DNA of 64,000 bases from Clostridium frigidicarnis (GCF_900111985.1 NZ_FOKI01000002.1:1-64000); one strand, 5' to 3'; positions 42,224-51,212 are shown, counted from the first letter of the stretch. The notes: a model not told the origin generated them from the letters alone. A program made the numbers and translations.

Positions 42224-44530
42224 ATGATGAGAATTTTAAAACCTACTGAAGTTATATACGATTTTTCATTAGACGATATAGACACGAATCAAAAAGGAGG
42301 TAATGTTTGCGAGTATGATAATATATATACAAAGATAAAAGATGTTTTATCAATAAATAGAGATAATTTTAATATATATTTAACAGATGATTATTCAAAA
42401 GATAAGGTCGAATATTTAAGGAAATATATAGAGGATATATACAAAGAAAAGGCAGCTCCGAAAGATATATGTTATGTTGTTTATGATGATAGAACTCCAA
42501 AGGTATTAATAGTTGGAAATGGTATAGGAAGTAAATTAAAAAGTTCCCTTGAAAAAATTCAAAACAATATTAATGAGGCAGTATATAAATTTTATAATAG
42601 TACAGTATTTGAGGATAAGGAAGATATATTAGATGAACTTCATAAAAGGAGAGCAGTCTTAATTGAAGGATTAATGGAAAAAGCTAAAGAAGAAGGTTTT
42701 GATATAAAAGCAACTACTCATGGATTTGCATTTTTACCTCTTAAAGTAGAGGGGGAAAGCATGAGTACTAAAGAGTATGATGATTTGGATCTTTTAATAA
42801 AGGAAGATATATTAGAAAAAGTTAGTAAATTGAAGCTTATGGCAGAAGAAGTTCTAGATGAACTTAAGGGGATGGAAGTAAAATCTATAGAGGAAATAAA
42901 AAAGATCTTAATAGACTTTCTTACTGGCATAATAGAAGAACAAAAGGGAATATTTTATGAAAAACTTCAAGGGGAGAATGAAGCAATAGAATATCTAGAT
43001 ACTGTATGCAAACACATGCTTAAGGATTTAGTTGATGATTTTACTGGAGTATATGAGGATGATGAAGAAAAAATTAATATTAATATATTAAAATATAATA
43101 TTAATGTTTTAGTAGATAATAAAGGTATGGAACATCCTAGCGTATTTTATGAAGAAAATCCAACTGTATTTAATTTAATTGGAGAAATAGAATACGAAAA
43201 CCATAATGGCACATATATAACAGATGTTACAATGATAAAGGCAGGAACCTTGTTAAAGTGTAATGAGGGAGTAATTATTATAAGATTAGGCGATCTCTTA
43301 AACAATGGAGGTGCTTATTATTATTTAAGGAAAGCATTGCTTACAGGAAAATTGAATTTTAATTATCATAAAAGTTATTTAGAAATTCTTTCTCTAAATG
43401 GGCTTAATACTTCAGATATAGATATAGATGTAAAAGTTATTGTTATAGGTGATATGGAAAGCTACGATATACTTTATAATTATGATGAAGATTTTAAAAG
43501 AGTATTCAAAATTAGAGTTGAAAGCGATCCATTAATAGATATAAGTGATTCAGGAAAAGAAAAATTTATTAATAGAATAAAATTCATAATAGATAAAAAT
43601 AAACTATTTAGTGTAAGCTCAAGTGGAGTAAAAGAAGTTGCTAAATATCTATCAAGAAAAGCTGAAAATAATAAGAAAATTATTATAGATGAATTAGAAA
43701 TTACAAGGATTCTTAACTTGGCTAATGTAAGAGCCCTAAAGGATAATAAGTCTTTAATTGAAGGAAAGCATATTGTTGATGTTGCTTATGAAAAAGATTT
43801 ATTAGAAAAAGATTTTACAAGAATGTATGAGGATGGTCATATTCTTATTAATGTGAAAGATAGAATAGTTGGGTCAATAAACGCTCTTTCAGTAATAGGG
43901 ACTGAATATTACTCATTTGGAAGGCCTATGAGAGTTACTTGTGTATGTTATAAGGGAAATGGAAGTATTATAGATGTTCATAGAGAAAGTAAGTTAAGTG
44001 GAAGTATACATGAAAAATCTATAAATATATTAAGAGCCTATTTAAATCAAATAACTGACCCCTATAAAAAGCTACCTATTGATTTTCATTTAAGCTTTGA
44101 ACAGGTATATGGGAAAATAGACGGAGATAGTGCATCTGTTGCAGAAACAGTATGTATGCTGTCCGCTCTAAGTAAAATTCCAATAAGGCAAAATATAGCG
44201 GTAACAGGCTCCATAAATCAATTTGGCAATGTTCAGCCTATTGGTGGAGTAAATGAAAAGATAGAAGGGTTCTTCAGCGTTTGTAAGATGCTAGATACAA
44301 TGGAAGGAAAAGGAGTATTAATTCCAGAAACTAATGTTAATAGTTTGATATTAAGCGAAGAAGTTGAAAAAGCTATTGAAGAAGGTAAATTTAAAATATA
44401 TACAATGACATCTATAAGAGATGCAGTTGAAGTTTTAATGTCAGATGAAGAAGAAAATGTTGGTTATATTTTTAATGAAATAAACAAAGAAATTCAAAAA
44501 TACTATGGCAAGGATGAGGAAGAAAGCTAG
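42224..44530 (+). CDS. Lon-like serine protease with degenerate ATPase domain
   Basis: This protein of about 768 residues resembles the COG1067/LonB-type family. The C-terminal S16 protease domain keeps Ser636 (DGDSASVAE) and Lys679 (GGVNEKIEGFF), 43 residues apart as in E. coli Lon. The middle PSVFYEENPTVFNLIGEIEYE aligns with the AAA region. However, Walker A reads V97-G-N-G-I-G-S-K104 without the GKT/S, and Walker B reads EGVIIIRLGDLL. The start is unclear: ATG 42224 (or 42227) is conservative, and TTG 42197 is possible. The frame is open from 42170, but that would place the ribosome site inside the gene. It lies next to the spoIIA operon. Confidence 0.8.
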   Translation: MMRILKPTEVIYDFSLDDIDTNQKGGNVCEYDNIYTKIKDVLSINRDNFNIYLTDDYSKDKVEYLRKYIEDIYKEKAAPKDICYVVYDDRTPKVLIVGNGIGSKLKSSLEKIQNNINEAVYKFYNSTVFEDKEDILDELHKRRAVLIEGLMEKAKEEGFDIKATTHGFAFLPLKVEGESMSTKEYDDLDLLIKEDILEKVSKLKLMAEEVLDELKGMEVKSIEEIKKILIDFLTGIIEEQKGIFYEKLQGENEAIEYLDTVCKHMLKDLVDDFTGVYEDDEEKININILKYNINVLVDNKGMEHPSVFYEENPTVFNLIGEIEYENHNGTYITDVTMIKAGTLLKCNEGVIIIRLGDLLNNGGAYYYLRKALLTGKLNFNYHKSYLEILSLNGLNTSDIDIDVKVIVIGDMESYDILYNYDEDFKRVFKIRVESDPLIDISDSGKEKFINRIKFIIDKNKLFSVSSSGVKEVAKYLSRKAENNKKIIIDELEITRILNLANVRALKDNKSLIEGKHIVDVAYEKDLLEKDFTRMYEDGHILINVKDRIVGSINALSVIGTEYYSFGRPMRVTCVCYKGNGSIIDVHRESKLSGSIHEKSINILRAYLNQITDPYKKLPIDFHLSFEQVYGKIDGDSASVAETVCMLSALSKIPIRQNIAVTGSINQFGNVQPIGGVNEKIEGFFSVCKMLDTMEGKGVLIPETNVNSLILSEEVEKAIEEGKFKIYTMTSIRDAVEVLMSDEEENVGYIFNEINKEIQKYYGKDEEES

Positions 44531-44552
44531 GAAATAGACTGATAAGATTAAC

Positions 44553-44622
44553 ATGACAAGTTATGAGTTTAGGAAAGTGGGAATTGGGAAACTTGTAACT
44601 ATAAACTTGTAACTTTCAAAAG
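44553..44622 (+). repeat. Remnant of the dispersed repeat
   Basis: ATGACAAGTTATGAG and AACTTGTAACTATAAACTTG match the right-hand motif of the dispersed repeat. The rest is lost. Confidence 0.4.
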
Positions 44623-44678
44623 TATCACTGACAAATTCTAATAATCATTAGAATTGTATAAGTCAGTGATATTTTTTT
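44623..44678 (+). terminator. Terminator after the Lon-like gene
   Basis: TATCACTGAC (44623-44632) pairs with GTCAGTGATA, with an inner AATTCTAAT/ATTAGAATT stem, followed by a T-run at 44672-44678. Confidence 0.85.
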
Positions 44679-44753
44679 ATAAATTAAAAAAATTAAGAAA
44701 TACAGCCATAAATATAGAGAAATATAGTAAATAGAAAAAAAGCTGTGGAAAAA

Positions 44754-44782
44754 GAAGGAAACAGGTGACGGGTGTAGAATAC
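44754..44782 (+). promoter_or_regulatory. Sigma-H-type promoter of the spoIIA operon
   Basis: GAAGGAAAC (44754-44762), 11 bases, then GTAGAATAC (44774-44782). It fits the known sigma-H consensus RNAGGAWWW-N11/12-RNNGAATWW in nearly all positions. spoIIA is a known sigma-H/Spo0A operon in Bacillus. Confidence 0.7.
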
Positions 44783-44802
44783 TTATATATGTAAATTTAT
44801 GT

Positions 44803-44847
44803 AAGGAGGTGTGCTGCTCTTAAACAAAGTTTGGAGTGGAAAGAAGT
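44803..44847 (+). promoter_or_regulatory. Unusual leader: distal ribosome site plus hairpin before spoIIAA
   Basis: A full AAGGAGGTG (44803-44811) lies 36 bases before the spoIIAA ATG. A hairpin (44817-44825 with 44829-44836) follows. It partly covers the nearer GGAG (44833-44836). GTG 44811 opens an overlapping 17-codon frame ending at 44864. Its role is inferred. Confidence 0.4.
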
Positions 44848-45183
44848 ATGTATATAAAATTTGATAGAGTTGATGACAAATTAATAGCCACCCTTATAGG
44901 AGAACTTGATCATCATAGTTCTCAAGAAGTAAGAAATAAAATTGACAATAATTTAGATAATGAGGATGTGAAAAAATTAATACTTAATTTTTCAGGAGTA
45001 ACATTTATGGACAGTTCAGGAATTGGAGTTGTTATAGGGCGATATAAGAAACTTCAAAGCAAAGGTGGAACTGTTTGTGTGACAGATGTAACTAATAGGG
45101 TTAAGAAAGTTTTTGAGCTTTCTGGCATTTATAAGATAATCAATGAATTTGATACTGTAGATAAAGCTATCAGCAGCATTTAG
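44848..45183 (+). CDS. spoIIAA: Anti-sigma F factor antagonist SpoIIAA
   Basis: This 111-residue STAS-domain protein, when dephosphorylated, captures SpoIIAB and frees sigma F in the forespore. The phosphorylation site is in FMDSSGIGV (Ser57 by analogy with B. subtilis Ser58). The start is ATG 44848; GTG 44836 lies within the near ribosome site. It is the first gene of a three-gene operon, preceded by a sigma-H promoter. Confidence 0.95.
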   Translation: MYIKFDRVDDKLIATLIGELDHHSSQEVRNKIDNNLDNEDVKKLILNFSGVTFMDSSGIGVVIGRYKKLQSKGGTVCVTDVTNRVKKVFELSGIYKIINEFDTVDKAISSI

Positions 45184-45197
45184 GTGGAGGTATGGAA

Positions 45198-45629
45198 ATG
45201 GTGGATAATAGCATGAAAATAGAATTTTTAAGTAAATCAGAGAATACAGGTTTTGCAAGAGTAGCTGTTGCAGCATTTGTATCTCAATTGGACCCTACTA
45301 TAGAAGAGTTATCTGATTTAAAAACTGCTGTTTCAGAAGCTATAACAAATTCAATAATTCATGGATATGAAAATAAAAATGATAAATTTGTAAAAGTGGA
45401 AGCAAGTATAGAAAAGGGATCAGTTACTGTAATAGTAGAAGATAGTGGAGTAGGTATAGAAAATATACCTAAAGCTATGGAGCCTTTATACACATCAAGA
45501 CCTGATTTAGAAAGATCAGGAATGGGATTTACAGTCATGGAAAGCTTTATGGATGGTTTAAGAGTTGAGAGTGAAAAGGGAAAGGGAACTAAGGTTATAA
45601 TGAAGAAAACTTTTTATAGTTTAAGTTAG
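45198..45629 (+). CDS. spoIIAB: Anti-sigma F factor and serine kinase SpoIIAB
   Basis: This 143-residue GHKL-family kinase binds and inhibits sigma F and phosphorylates SpoIIAA. The N box [16 protein letters not shown], the G1 box [11 protein letters not shown] and [14 protein letters not shown] are intact. ATG 45198 is chosen, 7 bases after AGGTGGAGG; ATG 45192 is only one base from it. Confidence 0.95.
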   Translation: MVDNSMKIEFLSKSENTGFARVAVAAFVSQLDPTIEELSDLKTAVSEAITNSIIHGYENKNDKFVKVEASIEKGSVTVIVEDSGVGIENIPKAMEPLYTSRPDLERSGMGFTVMESFMDGLRVESEKGKGTKVIMKKTFYSLS

Positions 45630-45640
45630 GTGGAGATTAT

Positions 45641-46396
45641 ATGGATGATGCTATTTTAAAGAAAGAACCCTATGATTATAACCAAAATGAAGCTCTCCTA
45701 ATAAAAGCTAAAGGTGGAGATCAAGAAGCGTTAAATAGACTAATAGAAACAAATCTTCCTTTAGTTTCTTCCATAAGTAAAAAATTTTTAAACAGAGGAT
45801 ATGAATACGAAGATATATATCAAATAGGTTCTATGGGGCTTGTAAAAGCAATAAATAATTTTGATACAACCTATAATGTTAAGTTTTCTACGTATGCAGT
45901 ACCGATGATTATGGGTGAAATAAAAAGATTTTTAAGAGATGATGGTATGATAAAAGTTAGCAGAGGTACTAAGACAACAGCAAAAAAACTTCACTATGAC
46001 AAAGAAAAGTTAATGGCAAAATTAGATAGAGAACCAACCATAGATGAGCTAGCTGAATTTTCTGGAATAGATAAAGAAGAAATAGTTTTTGCATTAGAAT
46101 CTATGAACAATATAAATTACTTATATGATACCATCCATCATGATGAAGGATCACCAGTTTTACTTATAGATAAACTAAGTGAGAAGTCTAATGACGACTG
46201 CTCTCTTGTTGATAGAATAGCATTAAAAGAAGCGATAAGTGGCTTGGATACTAGAGCTAGGCAAGTAATATTGCTTAGGTATTTTAAAGATAAGACACAA
46301 ATTCAAGTTGCTAAAATGTTGGGGATAAGTCAAGTTCAAGTATCGCGTATAGAAAAGAAGGTATTAAAAGAGATGAAAAATATGCTTGAGGAATAG
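45641..46396 (+). CDS. sigF: Forespore sigma factor SigF
   Basis: This 251-residue sigma-70 family factor directs early forespore genes. Region 2 is YEDIYQIGSMGLVKAINNFD and KFSTYAVPMIMGEIKRFLRD; region 4 is KTQIQVAKMLGISQVQVSRIEKK. It is the last gene of the spoIIA operon; a GGTGGAG site precedes ATG 45641. Its stop codon lies inside the terminator stem. Confidence 0.96.
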   Translation: MDDAILKKEPYDYNQNEALLIKAKGGDQEALNRLIETNLPLVSSISKKFLNRGYEYEDIYQIGSMGLVKAINNFDTTYNVKFSTYAVPMIMGEIKRFLRDDGMIKVSRGTKTTAKKLHYDKEKLMAKLDREPTIDELAEFSGIDKEEIVFALESMNNINYLYDTIHHDEGSPVLLIDKLSEKSNDDCSLVDRIALKEAISGLDTRARQVILLRYFKDKTQIQVAKMLGISQVQVSRIEKKVLKEMKNMLEE

Positions 46397-46420
46397 AGTA
46401 ACAAACTCTATTCTTTTTTT
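46391..46420 (+). terminator. Terminator of the spoIIA operon
   Basis: GAATAGAGT (46391-46399) pairs with ACTCTATTC (46405-46413), then a run of seven T. The stem includes the sigF stop codon. Confidence 0.9.
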
Positions 46421-46658
46421 ACTTTATAGGATATTATAAAATTTCAAATCTGTGGATAACTTTGATAACTATTAAAATATATATTTTTTTAGTTGAAAAC
46501 TTTAATGAGTGAAAAATTACAAGTGGCAAGTTGCGGATAAATCTTCTCAGGAAGATTTTAAAAATAAAAAAATATAATTAAAGAAAATCTGTGATTTTCA
46601 ACATCAATTTGTCACTTGTCACTTTTAACTTGTCACTAAAAAGGGCATAGCCTTTTTC
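46421..46658 (+). repeat. Dispersed intergenic repeat, copy C
   Basis: It is nearly identical to copy A in two blocks: ACTTTATAGG through the DnaA-box sequence TGTGGATAA (46451-46459) to AACTATTAAAATATAT, and GAAGATTTTAAAAATAAA through CTTGTCACTAAAAA. It ends AAAAAGG-GCATAG-CCTTTTT, a 7-bp hairpin with A/T arms that looks like a small terminator. Confidence 0.85.
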
Positions 46659-46687
46659 ATGTAATTAATTAAAAGATTATATTTATT

Positions 46688-46718
46688 GTATATTATGTTT
46701 GAAATTATGGGAAAATAA
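46688..46718 (+). promoter_or_regulatory. Possible forespore sigma F/G-type promoter for spoVAC
   Basis: GTATA (46688-46692), 16 bases, then GGGAAAATAA (46709-46718). It fits the known sigma-F form GYWTA-N16-GGNRANANTW with one mismatch. The spoVA operon is forespore-expressed in Bacillus. Confidence 0.45.
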
Positions 46719-46741
46719 CTTTTAAAGAAGGAGGAGGAAAT

Positions 46742-47215
46742 ATGAAAAAAGGAAATATGAAAAGCGATGAAAAAAATATAAAGAAGAAATTTATTGATCT
46801 TTCGGCTAAGTTGGAACCTAAAAATCATCTTTTAAGGAATTGTTTTTTTGCATTTGTAATAGGTGGTTTAATTTGTGATATAGGTCAATTTTTTACTAAT
46901 ACATTTACGGCAATGGGATTAGAAGAAGAGGTTGTGTCAGCAAGTGTAGCTATATGTATGGTATTTATAGGAGCTAGTCTTACAGGTATTGGAGTTTATG
47001 ATAAAATAGCTAACTTTGCAGGAGCAGGAACTGTTGTGCCTATAACTGGGTTTGCTAATTCAATTGTTGCTCCGGCTATAGAATTTAAAGAAGAAGGATT
47101 TATTTTTGGAGTAGGAGCTAAAATGTTTACTATTGCTGGTCCTGTTTTAGTTTATGGAATAAGCACATCTGTAATAGTTGGGTTAATACATTATTTGGTT
47201 GAGTATATTTTTTAA
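46742..47215 (+). CDS. spoVAC: Stage V sporulation protein AC
   Basis: This 157-residue membrane protein belongs to the SpoVA channel that moves dipicolinic acid into the forespore and out on germination. It has four hydrophobic segments and the family motif AMGLEEEVVSASVAICMVFIGASLTGIGVYDKIA (in pieces: GASLTGIGVYDKIA, GTVVPITGFANSIVAPA). AAGGAGGAGG lies before ATG 46742. A repeat remnant separates it from spoVAD, unlike the tight operon in many species. Confidence 0.94.
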   Translation: MKKGNMKSDEKNIKKKFIDLSAKLEPKNHLLRNCFFAFVIGGLICDIGQFFTNTFTAMGLEEEVVSASVAICMVFIGASLTGIGVYDKIANFAGAGTVVPITGFANSIVAPAIEFKEEGFIFGVGAKMFTIAGPVLVYGISTSVIVGLIHYLVEYIF

Positions 47216-47345
47216 AAAAACAGTGACAAGTTAATGAAGAAATCTTTTAAGGAAGGTTTTTGAAGTAAAAATATATTATTAAAGAAAATCTGAGATTTCC
47301 AACCACAACTTGTCACTAAAAAATGGTATAGTGATTTTTAAATTG
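47216..47345 (+). repeat. Remnant of the dispersed repeat inside the spoVA locus
   Basis: AACAGTGACAAGTTAATG, AGAAAATCTGAGATTTCC and CAACTTGTCACTAAAAAA match the right-hand block of copies A and C in diverged form. It lies between spoVAC and spoVAD. Confidence 0.6.
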
Positions 47346-47374
47346 TTGGTTTAAGAAAGGAAGTTAATACATAT

Positions 47375-48403
47375 ATGGATAAAAGAATTGGTCTTCAAAC
47401 TGTAAAATTAGAGCATAGCCCTAAGATAATGGCAACTACAAGTATAGTAGGACCTAAGGAAGGGAATGGACCTTTAAGTGAGTATTTCGATATAATCTTA
47501 AAAGATGATAAGAATGGTATGGATAGTTATGAACAAGCAGAAAGTTCACTTATGTATCATGCAATAAAGGAAACCATAAGAAAGGCTAAACTAGAGGAAA
47601 AAGATATAAATTATTTATTTGCAGGGGACTTGTTAAATCAACTAACATCATCAAGCTTTGTAGCAAGAGAATTAGATATACCATTTGTTGGTTTATATGG
47701 TGCTTGCTCAACAATGGCAGAATCATTAAGTATGGCATCAATGATAGTAGATGGTGGATTTGCAAAGTATGCAATAGCAACTACATCATCACATTTTAGT
47801 GCTGCCGAAAGGCAATTTAGATTTCCTTTAGAGTTTGGAAGTCAACGTTCAGAAACAAGTCAATGGACAGTTACAGGTTCTGGATCAATGCTTATAGGAT
47901 TAAAGGGTAATTTTCCAGAAATAACTTATATAACAACAGGAAAAGTAAAAGATTATGGTATAAAAGATGCTAACAATATGGGAGCAGCTATGGCGCCAGC
48001 AGCAGTTGATACCATATATAGACATTTTGAGGATACAGGGTTTAAACCAAGTGATTATGATTTAATTGCTACAGGTGATTTAGGTAGAGTTGGAAGAGAA
48101 TTAACAGAAAAGTTATTGTTGGAATACGGATATGATATTAAAGGAGTATACATGGATTGTGGAGAGGAAATATTTGATAATCAGGTTCAAAAAACATCTT
48201 CAGGTGGAAGTGGATGTGGATGTTCAGCCGTAGTATCATGTGGATACATATATAAAAATATGATTCAAGGAAAATTTAAAAGAGTACTTTTAGTTTCTAC
48301 TGGTGCATTAATGAGTCCAACATCTTCATTTCAAGGTGAAACAATACCAGGTATAGCACATGGTATAACCATTGAATATAATTTAGGTGGTGAAAAAAAA
48401 TGA
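47375..48403 (+). CDS. spoVAD: Stage V sporulation protein AD
   Basis: This 342-residue soluble thiolase-fold protein of the SpoVA complex binds dipicolinic acid. LFAGDLLNQLTSSSFVARE, VGLYGACSTMAESLSMAS and SGGSGCGCSAVV are family hallmarks. AGGAAG lies before ATG 47375. Its stop overlaps spoVAE by 4 bases. Confidence 0.95.
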   Translation: MDKRIGLQTVKLEHSPKIMATTSIVGPKEGNGPLSEYFDIILKDDKNGMDSYEQAESSLMYHAIKETIRKAKLEEKDINYLFAGDLLNQLTSSSFVARELDIPFVGLYGACSTMAESLSMASMIVDGGFAKYAIATTSSHFSAAERQFRFPLEFGSQRSETSQWTVTGSGSMLIGLKGNFPEITYITTGKVKDYGIKDANNMGAAMAPAAVDTIYRHFEDTGFKPSDYDLIATGDLGRVGRELTEKLLLEYGYDIKGVYMDCGEEIFDNQVQKTSSGGSGCGCSAVVSCGYIYKNMIQGKFKRVLLVSTGALMSPTSSFQGETIPGIAHGITIEYNLGGEKK

Positions 48404-48759
48404 TGAGTTATGTAAATGCATTTTTATTTGGTGGAACTATGTGTGTAATAGCTCAAATACTAATGGATAGAACAAAGCTTACTCCAGCTAGAATTTTGGT
48501 AGCGTTTGTTACGTTAGGAACTATACTTGGAGGCCTTGGTCTTTATGATAAACTTATAGTAATTGGTAAAGCAGGAGCTACAGTGCCATTACCTGGCTTT
48601 GGTAATGCATTGGCAAAGTCAGCTATAAAGGAAGTAGATAAGATAGGAATTGTAGGTGCTTTTACTGGAGGAATTAAAGGAACAGCAGCAGGAATAACAG
48701 CAGCTATATTTTTTGGGTATATAATGGCTATAGTATCTAATCCTAAGACTAAAAATTAG
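48400..48759 (+). CDS. spoVAE: Stage V sporulation protein AE (SpoVAEb)
   Basis: This 119-residue membrane protein of the DPA channel has MMSYVNAFLFGGTMCVIAQIL, then GLYDKLIVIGKAGATVPLPGFGNALAKSA. It is the SpoVAEb form. It overlaps spoVAD (ATG 48400 or 48403 after AGGTGG). The pseudo-ATPase gene follows after 107 bases. Confidence 0.94.
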   Translation: MMSYVNAFLFGGTMCVIAQILMDRTKLTPARILVAFVTLGTILGGLGLYDKLIVIGKAGATVPLPGFGNALAKSAIKEVDKIGIVGAFTGGIKGTAAGITAAIFFGYIMAIVSNPKTKN

Positions 48760-48866
48760 TATTTTTATAATTGAACTCAACATTTTATTAAAAGAGCCCT
48801 AAATATATGCAAAGTTATGGACGATTATGGTATTATAGTTTTAAGGCTATGTAAAGGAGAACTATA

Positions 48867-51164
48867 ATGGATAAATGGTATAACAGAGCATGGCTCCATG
48901 TATTAGAGGAGTTACAAGTAAATCAGGAAAAAGGGTTAGATGAAAGTGAAATAGATTCTAGGAAAAATGAATTTGGTAATAATATTATTTTTGTAGAGAC
49001 AAAAGAAAGTGTACTTAAGGTTTTGCTAAGACAAATTATAAACCCATTTGTAATTTACATATTAATATCAATAATATTTAGTTTTTATTTAAAATCATAT
49101 TTTTTAGCTATAATTAATATTATATTTATCTTTGGATTTGTTACCATATTTTATATGGATTATAAGAAGACATATGGTTTTATAGATGAATTAGATGTTT
49201 TAAATAATATAAATGTAAAAGTTATGAGGAATTATACAACAAGAATAGTTAAGTCCTCTGAACTAGCTGTTGGAGATATTGTGCAATTGTCAAGAGATTC
49301 AATAGTTCCAGCAGATATAAGAATTTTAGAATGTAAAAGATTAAAGGTAGATGAGTATTTAGTTACAGGGGAACGAGAGCCATCATCAAAATATAGTACA
49401 AAAATCGAAGAAAAAGACATTCCGTTAAGTATAGTTAGCAACATGGCTTTTATGGGAAGTAGAGTTATAAGTGGAGAAGCAGTAGGTGTAGTTGTAGAGG
49501 TTGGAGAAAAAACTCAAATTGGGAAAATAATAAGTTTTGTAAGAGTAAATAACTCTGGAGAAGAAGTTCTTAAAAATACTATAATAAAGTACTTAAATAA
49601 AGTAGTTGTATACATATTAATATCTTTAATAGCAGGTAGTGGATTACATTATTTATATTATAGAGATTTAAATCTTACAAATGATGTATTTATGAACTCA
49701 TTTATGGTAAGTTATCCTATATGGGCTTTTGTAGTGCTTTTTTTTGTGGCTTATTATGAATTAAAATCTTTACAAAAAAAAGGTATTCACATTAACTCAC
49801 TAGAAACTTTAAGCAAAATATCTCATATTCACGGAATCTTTATGAATAAACTAGGTGCATTAAGTAAAGAAGAATGTGAGGTAAGAAGGATTTATGCTGA
49901 TGGTAATTATATAAATTTATATGATGTAGAAGCGTTTAAAGAAATAAGTGCTTCAAGATTAATTAATATAGCATATTTAGCCTCAGCATCTAACATAAAT
50001 AGTATAGATAAGGCTATTAATCATTTTATTGAACAAAATGGGATTATAGATACTTTGGAGGAAGAGCCAAGATTAAAAATTTTTGATATACCATATGACA
50101 ATAGTAAACGTCTTAAGACTAGTGTAAACAAGGTTGATAGTTTTTATAGAGCTCATGTGATTGGTGACGTAGATGCTATTTTAGATAGTTGTATACACAT
50201 AATGAAAGACGGGTTCGAAGTAGAATTAACAAGAGAAGAAATTGATGATATAAAAAATGCTCATATAGAAATGAGTAATATCGGATTAAGGGTAGTGGCT
50301 CTTGCTTATAGAAATTTTAGTTATGAGCCATCACCTAAAGAAAATATAGAAAGTAATTTAGTACTTGTGGGACTAATAGCTATAAAAAATGAAATGAATA
50401 TAAATGCAAAAGAGGATATAGGATATTGTAAGGATACTGGGATATTACCAATAATTTTTACAGATGATGACAAATTATCTTGTTTATATGGGCTAAAGAC
50501 GTTAGAAATAAAGGGTGGACTAGATAAGATTCAAAGTGGAATAGAAATAGATTATACAAATCATGAAGAATTTATTAGAAATATTCATAAATATAGGATG
50601 TTTTCACGTATAAATTCTTATCATAAATATATAATTTTAAAACAACTTAAAGAACGTGGGACAAACATGATGATTTTTTTAGATAATATGACACATATAC
50701 CTCTTATGAGTTTATCATGCTTAGAGGTAGGGGTAGGCAAAAATCTAACTAATATGATAAAAAAACTATGTCATATTTATATAGAAGATGACTATCTTCA
50801 CAATATGCTTCTAGTTATAAAAAGATGTAAGTTTATAGATAAAGGTAAAGGTTATATGGAAAAATTCCTATTATCAATAACACCATTAACTACACTTATG
50901 GCATTTGCATATATAGTATATTTTAATGGTGAAAATTTAGTTTTAGCATATGCAGTATATTCTATAATTCCAGCCATACTTGCTTTAAAAATGTTTTATG
51001 GTGGAATTAAAATATTCAACATCTGGTCATATGTTATATTAATGTTTATATTTATAGGAATAATTGCTTTAATATATTTTACTAATATGGACTTAAGTTT
51101 TTTAATATTTTTTATAGTATATATTGCAATAAATATGCACTTATACAGAACCATAATTAAATAA
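48867..51164 (+). CDS. P-type ATPase homologue lacking catalytic residues (pseudoenzyme)
   Basis: This 765-residue protein has the full P2-type layout: N-terminal cation-ATPase domain, helices 1-4, A-domain, P/N-domains and four C-terminal helices. The phosphorylation motif DKTGTL is replaced by N327-K-L-G-A-L. TGES is T167-G-E-R170. KGAPE is lost (VIGDVDAILD), and the GDGVND hinge is replaced by FLDNMTHIP. The frame is intact, so this is a maintained protein unlikely to pump by the normal cycle. FDIPYDNSKR is still recognisable. It has a GGAG ribosome site and lies directly after spoVAE. A sporulation or regulatory role is only inferred from position. Confidence 0.88.
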   Translation: MDKWYNRAWLHVLEELQVNQEKGLDESEIDSRKNEFGNNIIFVETKESVLKVLLRQIINPFVIYILISIIFSFYLKSYFLAIINIIFIFGFVTIFYMDYKKTYGFIDELDVLNNINVKVMRNYTTRIVKSSELAVGDIVQLSRDSIVPADIRILECKRLKVDEYLVTGEREPSSKYSTKIEEKDIPLSIVSNMAFMGSRVISGEAVGVVVEVGEKTQIGKIISFVRVNNSGEEVLKNTIIKYLNKVVVYILISLIAGSGLHYLYYRDLNLTNDVFMNSFMVSYPIWAFVVLFFVAYYELKSLQKKGIHINSLETLSKISHIHGIFMNKLGALSKEECEVRRIYADGNYINLYDVEAFKEISASRLINIAYLASASNINSIDKAINHFIEQNGIIDTLEEEPRLKIFDIPYDNSKRLKTSVNKVDSFYRAHVIGDVDAILDSCIHIMKDGFEVELTREEIDDIKNAHIEMSNIGLRVVALAYRNFSYEPSPKENIESNLVLVGLIAIKNEMNINAKEDIGYCKDTGILPIIFTDDDKLSCLYGLKTLEIKGGLDKIQSGIEIDYTNHEEFIRNIHKYRMFSRINSYHKYIILKQLKERGTNMMIFLDNMTHIPLMSLSCLEVGVGKNLTNMIKKLCHIYIEDDYLHNMLLVIKRCKFIDKGKGYMEKFLLSITPLTTLMAFAYIVYFNGENLVLAYAVYSIIPAILALKMFYGGIKIFNIWSYVILMFIFIGIIALIYFTNMDLSFLIFFIVYIAINMHLYRTIIK

Positions 51165-51172
51165 TAGTAATT

Positions 51173-51212
51173 AAATCACCTATTTTGGTTAAGAATACAA
51201 AAGAGGTGATTT
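51173..51212 (+). promoter_or_regulatory. Hairpin that buries the ribosome site of the next small gene
   Basis: AAATCACCT (51173-51181) pairs perfectly with AGGTGATTT (51204-51212), followed by T's. It looks like a terminator of the ATPase gene, but the right arm is also the Shine-Dalgarno for ATG 51217. Confidence 0.6.
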
